Made by a program: the position numbers and the translations under genes. Below, piece after piece: positions 12,201 to 27,200 of a DNA stretch of 64,000 nucleotides (position 1 is the first letter of the stretch; the number at the start of each line of letters is the position of its first letter). The notes under the pieces are model-generated. The model did no database searches. It saw nothing but the letters and a program-made list of their open reading frames with translations, and was not told where the DNA came from. The DNA lies in assembly GCA_032622095.1 (NCBI GenBank), contig CP136067.1:93858707-93922706 (forward strand), written 5' to 3'. The stretch is from Siphonodentalium dalli (taxonomy: Eukaryota > Mollusca > Scaphopoda > Gadilida > Siphonodentaliidae).

Positions 12201-15200
12201 CATGGCGAAACCAGGTGTTCCCAGTGAGTAGAGATTCCATGGAATAATCTCAAAGGGTACTTCCATGTCCAGCAAAAGTTTGTTGGAAATTTATCGAAGT
12301 TTGTCAGCATATATTCGCTCAACATTCGTTAAGTTTTTCTGTTAATCACTATAGTTTATTGCTAATGGATATTTGTGTGCAGAACTAGATTAGTCTTTTT
12401 TATATCAAATTTATGGTTCCCACACCTGTAATTATTCGAAACTGCTACAGTGCTAGAATTGGAAGATTATTCTCCAAGGGCTTCCTAAAACTTCTTGAAC
12501 TCCAATACATAGACAGACAGAATATAACCATAAGCCTCAAGTTGTAACTGGCGGAAAGCCTTGAAATATTGTGTCTGTCATTTGCAGAATGAGGTCTCCA
12601 GAGGGTGAATTTTGTGATGCTACTGCACACATCAGGATAGTATCACAAAATTCACCCTCTGGGGACCTAATTCTGCTTAGGCCTAATCTTCTGGGAGGTA
12701 TTGACATTGTTTTCATTACTTTCTTCCCCTTCTGTTCAGTTTCTATATCCCCTAATTGCAGAAGATAAAATGCATAATCAAGGTGACTTCAACTGGAGTA
12801 CTTCAATCTGATTCTAGGTCTCTCATAGCAGATGAGGCCTAAGCAGAATGAAGTCCCCAGAGGGTGAATTTGGTGATGCTAGCCTGCCATGCGGGCTAGT
12901 GTCACTAAATTCACCCTCTGGGGACCTCATTCTGCAAATGACAGACATCCTATTTCAAGGCTTGACTAGCGGCATGGCTAACATGTGCAATAAAGTTAAA
13001 CTCCTTCACCTGCCTGTTCGGTTCGGTTTATTACACACTCACAGTCAATATTCTTTAGTTTCTGTTTGACTTTCATGCTAGTTTGTCATCTGCTCAACAC
13101 AAACTAAAGTTGAGATTATTATTGTAGTTCCGGTTCGGTTTTCATGCATGGCTTCATTTACATCACACAAGCTATCGGTATCACTCAAGTGTGAAAGATA
13201 CCATTAGGTGTGTAATAAAGACAAATCATTCATGGAGATGTCTTTACTCAAACTTTTGCCGTGAATAAATCTTCGGTTCAGATTCTTGAAGCATTATTTT
13301 AGAAATTATAGTTGTTGGACGATCACTTTCAAGTGGACAATTTGAACATACACATTGTATAAACCCTTCATGACGGGAGCTTCACTGGTGCAGCATTAAA
13401 TATCCTTGCCAGTGCATTCTCTCATATATGCGAGTCTCCCATAGGGAGCCACACATATATAAGAAAAGGCAGTGACTTACAAGGTCAATGTAAATATTGT
13501 TAGGCCAATGTATTCTCTTATATGCATGAGGCTCCCTATGGGAGACTCGCATATATAAGAGAATGCATTGGCACATGTTTTTTGCAAAATTTCAACAACT
13601 ATTATGTTACCTACTTATTTTTTATTCAAGCTCACATGAAACCCCTATTATATCATTAAAAAAGCCATTACATGTTTCCTTATTTCTCACTGGTGATGGT
13701 AAAGCCACACATGACAACAACACCAGACAATGGAAATTGATTGCTTTGTTCATTAAAGTTAAATTCTTGTCCAACTTTGTTGCACTAACAAAAACAAAGA
13801 GGCAAATTGGGGGACTATATTTTTTGTCGGCAGCTCGAGCACGCAATACTGTTGTATACAGTTGTGAAGCGTCTCAGTCAACAATGTAAATGGAGATCCT
13901 CTATATATGATATCTTACAAGAGTTGTAGTTGTTATTCTTTGAAACATTTAAATCACACTGATGTGTCACATTCTTATTGCTGTCCATTGTTGAAGATTC
14001 CAAAATAATTCATTGAAAACTCCTGGATTTAAGTCCCCCCCCCCTGCATATTTTTGTTTGCTATTACAAGTATCATATTACACAATATGGAACTGTGATT
14101 TCTTCAAGCTTAAATTTACTTTATTGTTGAGAATAAGTTCCTTCTTATATTAGGTTATAATTTTGAGATCCATATATTTTGTTAATAATATATTTCATAT
14201 GAGTTAACATGAAAAATATGTTAGTTGGTTCCATTTTGAACACAAACCCATGTTTGTAGTTGAGAATTTGTTCCATTTTGACCACAAACCCATAATTGTA
14301 CTTGTACTGCGCTTTGTTACATTTATCAAGCATACAAATAAAGATATATTTTCGAAAGATTTCTCTTTTTCTTTCCCTTCTGATGAGGGGCACTGGCTAC
14401 AAATACAACGGGTTTATGATTAAATATGAGGGGCACTACAAGTACAAACAAGGGTATGTGATTCAATATGGTTTAAAGGCCCACTTAATATTCAAACCCC
14501 CAGATCACTTTATATAAAATATATGTCATAGTTTATATCACTTGATAGAGGAAGCTCCAAAATATTGTATTATCAACTTATCCGGTGTAATAAACTGTGA
14601 ACATGTTGTTTTTGTTGAGGTACCGATGTGTTTTCTTTGCTTAAGTTTCATCTGGATTGTAGTGCAAAGTAAATTATTTTCTATGGCTTGATATTATTGG
14701 CCTGATATCAGCACTTGGTAACCTCATATCAGTCTTCGACCTTCGGTCTCAGGCTGATATGAGGTTATCTCGGGCTGATATCGGGCCTAATATCAAACAA
14801 ACCAAGTAATATCCTCTAAATATAAACTATCATGTCATAAACTGATGGCCAGCAACATACACATGCAGCTCTGTGTGTGTATCTACAGTAATGCCCTAAT
14901 TAATAGACCCTTTAACCACAGCAGAATTATGGGTAACTTTTCAGGATTTAGTCGGAAATATGGCTTGTTGCCATTCATCGGAAAGCTCTCCCCGAGAGCT
15001 TTCCGATGAATGGCAACAAGCCATATTTCCGACTAAATCCTGAAAAGTTACCCATAATTCTGCTGTGGTTAAGGGGTCGAATATTTAGGGCATTACTGTA
15101 CTTTCTTAATCTGTGAAGCCATAAACAATATTACATCAATAAACAGGAGGGTCTATACGGAAGGCACCAGTTCAGAAGCCGAAGCCAAAGATAAAGAGAA

Positions 15201-18200
15201 CCCCTCCACCCTCTCCACCCCCACCCAAACCCAAACCCAAACCAGTCGAGCCAGCACCTGTCCCAAAAAAGAAACCTGTCGCCAAAAAAGACCCGTATTT
15301 TGAGATGGAGACGGAGAATCTTGACTGCCAGGGTACAGTGGTGCCATATGAACACTTCAACGCTGAACAAGATGCTGAGTGTCTCAAGAAGGCTATGAAA
15401 GGCCTAGGTAAGCCCTTAATGTGTTGATTTTACTCAGGTGGGGGGAATGCTATGAAAGGCCTAGGTAAGCCCTTAATGTGTTGATTTTACTCAGGTGGGG
15501 GGAATGCTATGAAAGGCCTTGGTAAGCCCTTAATGTGTTGATTTTACTCAGGTGGGGGGAATGCTATGAAAGGCCTTGGTAAGCCCTTAATGTGTTGATT
15601 TTACTTGGTGGTGGGAATGCTTTGAATAATTGAAGGTACTAGCAATGTAATTTTCAGTCAATTACAGCCAGAAAATGTTATGGATTCCTTTCATTTATTG
15701 GATGTAAAACTGATATAAGTTAACCAAGCAGGTTTTAACAAACATACTTAGCCAGATAATCATTTGATGGATTCCCATTCTTTATTGGGTTTGCACAGCA
15801 AAGATGTTGTTTGTTACATCTGTACAAATGACAGTCTCTTTGAAAAGCCAACAAAAATCCTATCGGATGTACGTCTCGAGATCTCTCGATTATATTTCAT
15901 TTCTACGATGACACGGCAATCCCAACATGATGTAATAAACTGTTTCCTAATATGGAGTGCATTCCTGGCACATTAAATGTTTGTGAAAATCGTAGTATTT
16001 AGAAGTAGTTATAAATACAACAAGATGCAAAAGAATAATCAGTCATGAATATCGTTGACTGATAAAAACTTGAAGATGATGTCTCCTATGTTGCAATGAG
16101 TATAATGCATTATGGATATATCGCCTGTATTCAGTTTTACAACATTAGTTGTGTTTGACAATGCGTAGGATAATTGTTAACATATCATTGACGTCTGATC
16201 TCTCTATTTAAATATAACCAACCATGAAACAGTGTCTGTCGTTGCTATCTGCTTTTTATAGAAATTGGATTCTGCCTTGAAGTGATCTGTTAAGTCATTA
16301 ACCAATGAAATCACTTATGCTCGGCGCCACTCTCCAATGAAATGGGAGGAATCCCATCTATACAGAAACTAATTTTAAACCACAGATGTAGACACGTACA
16401 TCTGATAGGATTTTCGACGGCTATTCAAAGAGACTGTACAAATGACTGAATGAGAATCTATAATGTGTTTACTATATCTCGTCTGCTTTTATTATCAGAA
16501 TATCCCTATAAATGGGAAATAGACTCAAAATATTGATACAGCCGAAAGTGATGGTTCATAGCTGGGAAGTGGCCAGGTATCCCTCATATATGTGGAGGGG
16601 AAGAAATAAGCTACCTTGTATGTTTTTTTAGAATTTAACCATCTTAAGAAAGAGTAAGTATTTGCTCTTTCTTGCGGTGGCTAAATAAAATGTTATTTTT
16701 AACACTTTATGCAGTAACTGTGCTGGTTGAAAAGTTGACTTAATTAGTATGACATTCAATGCGACTCTATAGATCCAGTCTGAAATTGATGATTGTACAT
16801 GTACTGGATAATATTTTCAGGGAATTGTCATGAGTCCTATATAACTCTTAATAAGCTTGGGCATACTACAAATTTTTTTAATTATTAATTGGCATTGGAC
16901 TCATCACAATAGAACAGACAAAAATCGGAAACTGTGAAATTGTTGTATGTATTGGGGAACAGTGATCAAGTGTCTTTTAGTTTCAAGAGGTAATGAAGTT
17001 TTCCCCATATGGTCAAGTTTATCGTTCAGTTGTGTTTGTAAATACAGGTATGGCCAAAACAGTCCAGCTGTGCTCATAAATACGCCACTTATGAGACCAT
17101 TGCAATGTATACTTTTACAGAGCTGGGAATTATGCCTAGGTAAAAAGCAGATTCAGTTTTTCTAGGCAGCTAGGAAATATTATTGCCTAAGTAAAATAAG
17201 TTCATTGGGTTACCAAAATTTTGTTGTGTCATTATACAGTAATGCCCTAAATAATCGACTCCTTAACCACAGCAGAATTCTGCTGTGGTTAAGGAGTCGA
17301 TTATTTAGGGCATTACTATATGTTGAGTAGTGGCCTGAAAACAATGTTCCCGAAAATAACTAAGAATTTAGATGGCAGTAATTTGAGTGAATTATATTTA
17401 TATTTATAATGACTATAAGCTCTTTGATAACTAATCATAATAAAATAACATACCTGAGTTGTAAGCTACCTTAGGTTACTATGATTTCTAATGGCATTAT
17501 TGCTGTAAAAATTAATTTTACTGCAATATTGCCTAGGTAAAATTAGATTTCTTCCACCTAGGCTGCTTTTCCTCAATTGCCAGGGCTACTTTTATAACTG
17601 ACCAGGAATAATTTGTTCAGTGATCAGGATTAATTGTTTTGTTTCCAATAAATTGTAGGAACTGATGAGGATATGATAACTAACATACTGCCATACAGAT
17701 CCAACACACAAAGACAAGAACTCACGTCGACATACAAAACCATGTTTGGAGAGGTCAGTTAACACTACCATGTCTGGAGCTTCTTGAAATTTTGCGAAAA
17801 TCCTGTACCATTGCATTCTCTTATATATGCGAGTTGCCCCTAGGGTGCCTCGCATATATAAGAGAATGCATTGGCCTAACAATATTTACCTTGACCAGTG
17901 CCTTCTCTAATATATGCGAGGCTTCCTATGGTAGACTCGCATATATAAGATAATGCACTGGCACAGGATCTTCAATGCTGCATAAGTGCAGCTCCCATCA
18001 TGAAAGAATTAAGAATATTTCAAATGTTTCTTTTATCTCATACATTATTTTCCCAATCAGTTCAAAATATGCTTGATTAAGTATTAAATTGTGGCTTAGG
18101 CAATTAGTATAAAATATCTGGTTTTTTTCAGGCATTTAGATCTCAATTTTGAGATGAGGGAGGGAGGCTATTTAGTTCTATTTGATATCTCGAAATCTGG

Positions 18201-21200
18201 AAAAAATACTCCAGAAACCAATTAATTTTTATTGTTCAAATCCAATATTTATAACAAAAAATATTGAAATCAAATGTTTGACAAGGCTTTTAAAAAGAAC
18301 ATTTCAGTAACGAAGGAGGTGTCTGAGTGATGAGGGAGGTACCTGAGTGATGAGGGAGGTGTCTGAGTGATGAGGGAGGTACCTGAGAACACATAATTGT
18401 TATTTATTTGTCCTTAGTTGTTCATAATATTAACTCAATTTAAAGAAGGAACAGGAGGATATGATTCGAGGAAGCTTCATGGTCTAGTGGTTAGCGCGTC
18501 CGGTCAAAACATCAGATGAGTTCACAGCCCACCGGTGGAGAATTGAGTTTCCTACAACATGTGGCTTGGTCAATTAAGCAACGTGTGGCTGTTGGATCAT
18601 ATGCTGTTCAAATTTCATGCCAAGTTGTGACCCTTGGGCAAGGTCAATTGTATTGTGCTCACTTTGTCAAACCTAGATTAACAATTATAAATATGGTGAC
18701 ATGTAAGTTTGAAATATATTATGATGAAGGTTGTTATCTGTTTATTCCAGAGTTTGATAAAGGCATTGGAAGGGGAGTTAAGCGGTAATTTCCTCGACAC
18801 GTGTAAGGCATTGTGCATGGCTCCAGCAGAGTATGATGCCTATCTTCTTAGGAAAGCTATAAAGGTTAGTATGAAAATCTACACCTGTTTTACTCATCTC
18901 GACACACATAATGTGAACAATTTGCGTGATCTAAAAATTGCACTTTTGAAATTTGTGCACATTGACTTAGTGTTTTAGAAATTGGGCAGCTAAGAGTGAA
19001 GCATTTACTTGTAAATTAATGATACGATGATTCATGCCTAAACTTCCCACACAATATGAGAGTAATACTCTGTTTTTTTATCTATCTTGTATCCCCCCCC
19101 CATTTTTCCTGGTCAGAGAGAAGTTAAGTCTCAAATTCCCTGTGAGAAGCCCTAGCTGCCATAAGAATTAATAATTTTATTCTTTCTTTTATTAAATGAG
19201 TTTCAAAATACTCTTAGACTTTATGGAATATATTTGGTAAACATTCAAGGTATAAATGGAGATTTTCCTCATTTGATATGTATAATATTTAAACATTAAT
19301 TTGATAATCTATTTTTATCACGCAGGGCGTGGGAACGGATGACGATGTTTTAATAGAGATGTTATATACTTGATCTAACGCACATCTATTTTTATCACGC
19401 AGGGTCTGGGGACAGATGATGATGTTTTAATAGAGATATTATGTACTCGATCTAATGCACAGATGAAGTGTATCATCAAAACCTACAAAGAAAGTAAGTT
19501 CTTAATGTCATATGAAATTCTCTTCTTGAATGTTCAGATACACATAGCCGTTAGCTACGTGTACACTGTCCATATCAGTGGTAGTATATATGTACAATAG
19601 AGAAACACTATATTTAAAGATGCATAATCCGAATAATGCTCCCAAATTACTATTTATTTGGCTTTGGGGGTAAAAAATATTTGATTCGAGTCGAGGAATC
19701 CACCCAAAGCTCAGAGTGATCAGATATCGATTTTTGAAATTTCTTATTTCCCGAGATATGTAAATTTTGAGGCCTGGCAAATAATTTTTCAAGCCAATAT
19801 TCTTGGACCAAATTGCAGATGAAGATGGATAACTCTAAAATCAAGTGGCTTTGGGTGTTAGATATTTAACCATCCGGCCAAATTTCGTTGAACAAAATAT
19901 TGATAAATATCACATTTTGGGCAATTTTATATCAGTTGACTGCGGTTAGCATTATTTTTGGGAAATTAATCAATTCCGATAACTGAAAATCAGTTATAAT
20001 TGCATAAATTGCATTTATAAATTACAACACCTATTTGTTTACGGAAATTAGGGGATTTCCCACATATCTTCTGAAACATCCTGAAACATCTGAGGATTCC
20101 CCCATCTAAGTTCTTGACAGTCACTGGTTAGCACAGTTTTACTATCAAACCCAGATCCCAGGTGGTCAGTATTTCCCACAGTAAGACAAGACTTGTCATA
20201 AATGTGTTTTTGACTTTGATTTCGCTTAATGTTTGGACAATTGTGGACATTTGATTATATTTCAATGGATTATGTCCACTGTTTTGATTATATTTCAATG
20301 CATTATATCCAGTGTTTCAATTATATTTCAATGGATTATGTTCAGTTTCGATTATATGTCAATGGATTATGTTGACTGTTTCATTATATATTAATGGATT
20401 ATATCCACTGTTTCGATTATATTCCAATGGATTATGTCGACTTTTTCGACCGTTTGGCACTTCATCTCTGATGCATACCTTGTTTTTGTACTATTATTTT
20501 ATATATCTCAGAATATAACCAATTAAAGATGAATTATCCGAATGAAAATTACTATTTCTTTGGCTCCCGGGTAAAACAATTTTGATTCGAGTCGAGGAAC
20601 CCACCCAGCTCAGAGTGATCAGATATCGATTTTTTAAATCTATTATTTTTCACCACTGGTACTTTTTAGTGGCCTGGAAAAAAGTCGACAAGCAGGTTTT
20701 TGGAAATTTTATACTATAGTTGACTGTGGTTAGCATTACTTTTGGACAATTAATCGACTCTGATAACTGAAGCGGCATTTCAATAAATTTTGTTGTTGTT
20801 GGAATCTGATGATATGGGGATCATCGAATCAGATTGAGTACCTTTAAAGGTCTTATTATTATTCAACCCCAGCGCAAGCCTGATATTGATAATCTTGGTT
20901 TTTTTATTGTGAGTTCGTGTGATGTCATGTGTGATGTATTTCAGAATATAACAAAGATCTTGAGAAGGATATTATTTCGGATACGTCAGGCAGCTATAAG
21001 AAGTTGATGGTCGGACTGCTACAAGCAAACCGGAGCGACAGCAATGAGGTCGACAGAAATAAGGCCCACCAGGACGCGAAGGCCCTGTACGAGGCCGGCG
21101 AGAAGAAATGGGGCACCGACGAATCTCGATTCAACTCTATACTAGTGTCAAGGAGTTACCCACAACTCAGAGCAACGTTTGAAGAGTACGGGAAGATTTC

Positions 21201-24200
21201 TAAGAAAGATATCGAGAAAGTGCTAAAGAGTGAATTCTCCGGAAATGTTCTCAGTGGAATGAAAACCATTGGTAAGTTTAATTTATTAGTTGTTTTGAAG
21301 CTCATGCGATAAAAAAGAAATAATTACATGCACTCCATTTTCTTTTAACCCTTTACCCAACAGAACGGCCCTGTGCCAATGCATTCTCTTATATATGCGA
21401 GTCGACCATAGGTCGCCTCGCATATATAAGAGAATGCATTGGCTTAACACATTAAAAATTATAAAATTGTTAAAGAATGTAAGAAAAAATGGTAAAAAAT
21501 ATTAAAAAAATATTTTTTTTAGGCCAATGCATTCTCTTATATATGCGAGGCGACCTATGGTCGACTCGCATATATAAGAGAATGCATTGGCACAGGGCAT
21601 AACTGTAACTATCACAATGTGGTCAAGGAGCCGATTCCAATGATATCCATATTTGTATGGTTCTATTGAGACAGACCGAAGATATTTTAGGCTGTTGAAG
21701 CTTTATTTGGCCGGTTTTGGCCGGTTTGTTGGGTAAAGGGTTAATAGTAGTAAAATCTATTGTGTTTAAATGGGAAAAATACATGAAGGCAAACAAAATT
21801 TCCGGAGCACGGAATTCATGGCAATTTCACTATAAAGTTCCAAATAATCAAGTATTTCCAACTCCAAATGCGTTTTGTTGTTACTATTTTTATCGAGATG
21901 TCGAGATTGCCGTCATTCAGGAGATAAACGTACTCTGTTCATTGAATATTTGGGTATTCGAGCATGAAAATAGTTTGTGAACTTGCCTTCGTTTCCACAT
22001 AATAAACATTATTTTTACAATCACCTGATCACAAACTAATTACAACTTTTCACATTTCACTGTGTAATCATTGAACCAATGATTACTCCTTGCACAAGTG
22101 CAACCTGCAAATAGTGTGTCTGTCATTTGCAGAATGGTTTTATGATGGCAGTTGAGTTGTCAAAACAACCATCTTGCCCTTTTGACAATACTCTTTCTAT
22201 CACTCTATCTACTTCTGTTATTACAGTTCGGTGTATCAGAAATAAGGCAGGACATTTCGCAAGACAGTTGATGAAGACGATGAAGGGTATGGGAACTGAT
22301 GACGACACGTTAGTCAGAATCTGTGTTTCTCGGTGTGAGATTGATATGGTCCAAATCAAAGAAGAATTCGAGAAAGAAAATAGCCAAAAACTAGAAGAAT
22401 TCATCGCCGTAAGTTACTAAAAATTACCACTACATATATCAATACTTCTAATAATGACGTTAACCCTTTCTATACTGAATAGAATCTCCCACAAAGTTAA
22501 AATGTGTACATCGGAATGGTCTATTATTGATTTGGAGGGATACTAAGGTGATAAAAGCAGACAAAAGATAAATAAAAGTGCAGAAAGTCCTCTTAATTGA
22601 GGGAAATGTTTAGATAACAACCTATGGTCGTGTAATTGTTGAACTTATTATATGAATATTTCCTTCGGGATAACTACTCATAAATGATGCTTTAACCCTT
22701 TCAGTGCCAGGGGCCGATCTCATCAGCCCTAATTTACGGTCTGTAAATTTTTTGTTTGTTTTTGGGTTGAATTTTTTTGGGTATGCTTAAGCATGCTATA
22801 GCGAATTTAAAAACAAACTGGATAAAACCTTAGGGGCATGTTATAACTCAAAACTATCACCAAGTATTCATAGTAATAATTTTGATGCCCATGAAAAAAC
22901 GTAAGATTCCCTGGCACTAAACCTACAAAATAAGTCTGGCACTGAAAGAGTTAAAGAATATAAGAAAAAAATTATTAAAATTTATTAAAATTGTAAAAAA
23001 TAATAACAAATTATAAAAAATTGTTAGGCCAATGCATTCTCTTATATATGCGAGGCGACCTATGGTCGACTCGCATATATAAGAGAATGCATTGGCACAG
23101 GGTATATGGGTTGATACAAAAATCGAACCTGGCACTGAAAGGGTTAAAGGGTTAAACTTATTATCTGAATATTTCCTATTTGATAACAACTCGTCAATGA
23201 TGCTTTAGTATAGAAAGGATCAAGCTTTCCAAAATATACAGCTTCAGATGTTTTTTCCATATAGACTTATCTTTAATTATTGTTGGCAGCCCAGGTGGCA
23301 TTTGTTATAAGGAAAGATGCTGGAAAAGACAAACTTTCATCCCATGGTTCTGATAATTAGTGATGTGCAGTTTTGAAATTTCATGTTGGTTTTGGTTTCA
23401 GTATGGTTTTTGTAGAAAAATCAGGTTTTGGTTTCGGTTATGGTTTTACTCAATACACCATTGACTATATGCATAGAGCAGATGGTATACTATTTGACAT
23501 CATATTTGCAGTCATTTTCCAGTGATTTCCATATTCAATGGTAATATGTGCCATTATCGCTCATATCACACCCAAATGTTCCAAATTGAAACTGCTACTA
23601 GTAATGGTGGCAGATAGCATCTGACAAAAGCGTGCGTTAACCACACATCTTGTTAAAGCGACATTCAGTGACTACTGGTGTTGGTATTGATACCAGAAGA
23701 ATAGGTTTTATAGAATATGTCGGTTGAGGTTTGGTTTTGAAATAAAACCGAAAGAAAACGGAGAAACCATAAAAACTGCACATCACTACTGATAGTATAG
23801 AACTGGGCATAGCTTTAGGTTGCAGAATATAATGGGCGAGTATGCTTTTAGATAATCAGTCTTCTTGATACTATACAATGAAAAAAAAATCATATTGTTC
23901 CAATAATCATTCCAGCTGCTAATGATATGGAATTAAAATATATAAAAGGTCTCAAATTATAGACAATGATTTTTGGAGGTTTTCTCTACTGACAGTATCT
24001 ACATGAATATGATATGAGTTTCTAATAGATGCTTTATAGGCTGCTTACATGACTTGAATGTCCTTAACATCATGAAGACTGATCACTTCTCTTTCAGGAC
24101 GATATTTCTGGTGATTATCAGAAGGTCATTCTGTCTCTGGTCACGGGAGGAGCCCCGCCATCCATGACCGCCAAATGTAAGTTTATTATCACATATTACC

Positions 24201-27200
24201 CCATATTGTGAAATGAATGTTAAAAGTTTATTATGCGATACTGTGAAATGAATATTAAGAAGATTAACTGAGTATTTATTTAGTATCAGGCCTCCAAATA
24301 TATTGCCGGACATTTGCAGAATGAGTTATCCAGAGGGCGAATATTGACACTACCCGCACAGGAGGCTAGCATCACTAAATTCACCCTCTGGGGACCTCAT
24401 TCTGCTTAGGCCAAGCAAAGTCAGTTTCTGAGGCCCAACATTTTTTTAAAGCATGCGAGCAGTTCTTAATTAAATTATTTTTTTCTGGGCACACGCCCAT
24501 GAAGCATTCCGCCCCTGGATCGGCTAGCTCCGGGTTTAATATGAGTTGCCCGTGGCCATTATTACCCAAACAAATTTCCACAAATGTTTGTTGATAGTCT
24601 CCGTACAATTTATTTTACCCATTAAATTGTCATTGACACATATTTTAATGAGTTTGCAGACAACTGTTGTGTATTAATCGGAAATTTGAATCTGGAAACG
24701 GGTATATTCAATCTCAGTTTGGAGCAAAATTTTGTATAAATGTACCGCAATTATTTCGTACTATTATAATTTTTTCCGACATATAAAATGTTTATAAAAA
24801 GGTTGCACGTGTTGAGTTTCGGGACCTGAGAAACGCAAAATTGACTTTGTATAAATGTACCGCAATTATTTCGTACTACATGTATTATAATTTTTTCCGA
24901 CATATAAAATGTGAATAAAAAGGTTGCACGTGCGGAGTTTCGGGACCTGAGAAACGCAACATTGACTTTGCACTGGAGTGGATGTTTGCATGTTTAAAGT
25001 TTTGAAACTTCTGATTCTTTATCAAAAATTAGCAAAAATTCTCCTGGATATGTTTTCACTTAAATGCTCTAAAATCATTCATTTTGACAAATTAAAATCC
25101 TCCTCTATACAGCTGGTAAAGCTTTCGTCGAAGCAACAAAACTCAAGACGGAAGAAGAGTTGGACGAAGAAGTCAGGATGGAAAGTGAAGAAGTTCAGGT
25201 AAGATTAGAGATGTGGCGGAATGAGGTTCCCAGAGAGTGAATTTAGTGAAGCTATCCCGCATGGTGGCCTAGCATCACCAAATTCATCCTCTGGAACCTC
25301 ACTCTGCTTAGGCCTCAACTGCTATGGGAGACCTAGGATCAGATTGATCCCCAGTTGAAGCGGGTGATGTTTGAGACTATAGATAGTTCCCAGAAGATGG
25401 GGCCTAAGCAGAATGGGGTCCCCAGAGGGTGAATTTGGTGATGCTAGCCCACTGTCTGGGGTAGCATCACTAAATTCACTCTCTGGGGACCTCATCCTGC
25501 AAATGTCAGACACAATACTTTCAGGCTTGTCAGTGATATGGGACTAACTCAAGTGCACTAGACCAAAATATCAACTTTGGTAATCTTTTTCCTTCTCCCA
25601 CCCTACTTAAGTCAGAATTTACTGATTTTTTTACTAACGGATTAGTCTGGCCTTGTGAATATATAATTTTATTTGAAATTAGGAAAATATTCATCACATG
25701 ATCTAAAAATCGCACACTTTAATATGCTAAATTTTTATAGGAAAATTTTTAAAATACAAAAATATATCAACTCTTTTCTCAAAATATTTCCAACTGTATG
25801 TCATTGTTTGAAACATGTTTCGGTTAATACTCAAGTCATAAATGCATTATTTTGTAGGAGGATCCAACAGTGATGCCAGCTGATCCGTTTGATGTGGAAA
25901 CTGATTGCGAGGTGCTCAAGAAAGCAATGAAAGGATTCGGTAGGTTGACTCAAATAACTTTTGATCATCTTCATTGACCCGGACTAAAAACTTAAAAAAA
26001 ATTTGGACTGAAATAGTCTTTAACCATTCCGTGACTGGAGATTCCTGAATTTTTTGAAAACCCTGTGCCAATGCATGCTCTTATATATGTGAGTTTCCCA
26101 TAGGGAGCCTCACATATATAAGAGAATACATTGGTCTAACAATAGTTACATTGACCTTGTAAAACGGTGCATTCTCTTATATATGCAAGGCAAAGGACAC
26201 TCACATATATAATAGAATACACTGGCACAGCTCCCGCCATGAAAGGGTTAATGATGCTAGTACGCACATCTGACTTCATCAAACATATGTGTTTAAACAT
26301 GTTTTCTTTACTCCAGGTACTGATGAGAAAGCGATAATCACATGCCTGTGTTACCGCTCTCCTGAACAGAGGGTCGAAATAGCAAAAACATACAAAACCA
26401 AGTTCGGCAAGGTAAACACTGCACATACTACAAGCTCAAATTTTAAGCTTTGAAGCTACTGAAGTGAGTGATTTCAATCAGTGATCAACCTCAACTGTAC
26501 TAAATCAGTATGTTATATCTGCTTACAAATGTCTGTATCTATAAAGCCCGTCATCTGTGTATAACTCTGTCACACTTTTGGCCCATTTATAACTTTTCAA
26601 CCAATGTGGCCCAAATTTGGACCACGGCCTATATTGCATTGTAAAAGATGACTCACCAAATTTCATACTGATTGGTCAAAGAAATCCTGAGATAGACCAT
26701 AGTCCCCAAACACCGTATTTGCACTCAAGTATATACTATTTCTTATGGTGTTTGTCGAAATGACATCATATGACGTCCCTCAAAAACCCACACTTGCTCA
26801 TATTTTTAGGCCAATGTATTCACTTATATATGAGAGGCTCACTATGGGAGACTCGCATATCTAAGAGAATGCATTGGCTTACAAGGTCAAGGTAAATATT
26901 GTTTGGCCAATTTATTCACTTATATATGCGAGGCTCACTATGGGAGACTTGCATATATTATAAGAGAATGCATTGGCTTACAAGTTCAAGGTAAATATTG
27001 TTAGGCCAATTTATTCACTTATATATGCCAGGCTCACTATAGGAGACTCACATATATAAGAGAATGCATTGACACAGGGTTTTTGCAAAATTTCAGAAGC
27101 TCCAGTCATGGAAGGGTTAATATAACATAAAAATGCTCCAAATATAGATTTCAGATAAAGCTCAGGAATGCAATGCTATGTGAGTGAGTGAGTGAATGAG

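Noticed and set aside
14145-14517. Tyr-rich repeating peptide in overlapping frames on both strands
   Set aside because: The pattern comes from a loose inverted duplication of acaaacccat-like text. There is no splice or start support.
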